In this document: piece by piece, positions 30,938-31,483 of the stretch
How the letters are laid out: each line of letters begins with the position of its first letter
How positions within the stretch are numbered: the first letter of the stretch is position 1
From: CAZXCK01 sp964639225
Lineage (GTDB): Bacteria > Chloroflexota > Anaerolineae > Aggregatilineales > Phototrophicaceae
Assembly: GCA_964639225.1 (NCBI GenBank)
Contig: CAZXCK010000035.1
Span: 1-31,483, forward strand
Direction of reading: 5' to 3'
Length of the DNA stretch: 31,483 nt
Translations under genes and position numbers: made by a program
The notes under the pieces: model-generated
What the model was told of the DNA's origin: nothing
The model's input: the letters and a program-made list of their open reading frames with translations, nothing else
Databases searched by the model: none

Positions 30938-31483
30938 TCAGCCGTGTGTGATTTGGTCATAGAGCGCGTCCAGTTCGCTGGCACTGAGGAATCCGTCGGC
31001 GGCACCGGCCACTCCGATCTTGTATGAGGCAAAAACGACCGCCTTGCGCAGCGACAGATACGGGTCGCGGGTGCGGGCATACAGATGAACAAACGCCGAG
31101 AACAGCGCGTCACCAGCACCGATGGAGCTAACCACCGGTCGAGTATAGATCGACGGGACGCGCTCGATGGTTTCGTCGGCGCGGACGCCCAGCAGCGCGC
31201 CTTCCCCACCCAGGCCGATGACCACCACCGGCGCCGGATAATGCTGCCACACCTGATGTATCCATTCTTCCGGGGTACACGGCAGGTTCTCGTGACTCTG
31301 GAACAGAATGTCCGCATTGGCCATGTAGTCGCGGTTGTAGGGGTCGTGAATGTCGCTGATGGCGTGTATATCGGTGGCGATGGGCACGCCTGCGGCGCGG
31401 GTCGCGGCCAGCATGGGCCGGGCAAAGTTGATGTTGCACAGCACGGCCAGATCAGCGCCAGCCAGCGCCTGCTGGAAACGCTC
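30938..31483 (-). CDS. PfkB-family sugar kinase, C-terminal part (runs off window)
   Basis: The minus-strand frame is open to the right edge and enters at ERFQQALAGADLAVLCNINF, so the N-terminal part is missing. The visible 181 residues form the C-terminal half of a ribokinase-like (PfkB) fold. VPIATDIHAISDIHDPYNRD leads to the nucleotide-binding ILFQSHENLP, then VVVIGLGGEGALLGVR. The PfkB signature SSIGAGDALFSAFVHLYART contains the GAGD motif with the catalytic aspartate. Such enzymes phosphorylate sugars or nucleosides with ATP, and the substrate cannot be told from this part. The stop is at 30938. Confidence 0.9.
   Translation of the reverse strand, partial: ERFQQALAGADLAVLCNINFARPMLAATRAAGVPIATDIHAISDIHDPYNRDYMANADILFQSHENLPCTPEEWIHQVWQHYPAPVVVIGLGGEGALLGVRADETIERVPSIYTRPVVSSIGAGDALFSAFVHLYARTRDPYLSLRKAVVFASYKIGVAGAADGFLSASELDALYDQITHG

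Noticed and set aside
1..31483. CRISPR arrays, tRNA or rRNA genes, transposons
   Set aside because: No regularly spaced repeats, cloverleaf-like sequences, rRNA segments, transposase motifs or terminal inverted repeats were seen while reading both strands.

Overview
This window looks like the chromosome of a GC-rich bacterium, most likely of the phylum Chloroflexota (Anaerolineae-like). That assignment is an inference. It rests on the GC-rich coding sequence, the GatAB indirect amidation genes, a bacterial translin-family gene beside a DUF3467 gene, several TPR proteins, a very large multi-PAS/GAF hybrid histidine kinase, and scattered housekeeping genes rather than classical operons. No insertion sequence, prophage, CRISPR array, tRNA or rRNA was found.

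Layout. Positions 1-314 hold the N-terminal part of a GNAT acetyltransferase (minus). Positions 315-730 are a 416-base gene-free stretch with divergent promoters and a structured, terminator-ended leader ahead of metG (731-2548). A small conserved protein (2619-2954) follows, then a minus-strand block: a YjjX-type NTPase, a CPBP membrane protease, a pyridoxamine-oxidase-like flavoprotein and a lipoprotein (2958-5426). A plus-strand block carries a Sua5-type threonylcarbamoyl-AMP synthase, a small membrane protein, gatA, rplJ and rplL behind an L10 leader, and a secreted PPC-like protein (5603-11338). The minus strand then has a DUF554 membrane protein, a stand-alone HisKA-domain protein and gatB (11353-13978). 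Three membrane proteins follow on plus (14070-16393), including a candidate GT-C-type glycosyltransferase.

Positions 16362-22611 (minus) form a signalling cluster. A 1317-residue hybrid histidine kinase is followed almost without gap by a TPR protein, then by an Arf/Ras-like small GTPase whose stop overlaps the start of a 213-residue protein of unknown family. A PLP aminotransferase (22777-23970, minus) ends in a clear terminator. The plus strand then carries a small membrane protein, the CydDC-type ABC exporter pair, a DUF3467 protein translationally close to a translin/Trax-family protein, and a TPR protein (24116-30546). The window ends on minus with a dodecin and the C-terminal part of a PfkB-family sugar kinase.

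The items most worth a second look are the GTPase plus unknown-partner pair linked to the giant kinase, the DUF3467-translin pair with retained Trax-like acidic residues, the lone HisKA-domain protein, and the unidentified attenuator-like RNA upstream of metG. Promoters with an extended -10 (TGG followed by TATACT or TACAAT) recur. Leaders tend to be short, and TTG or GTG starts behind good ribosome-binding sites are common.
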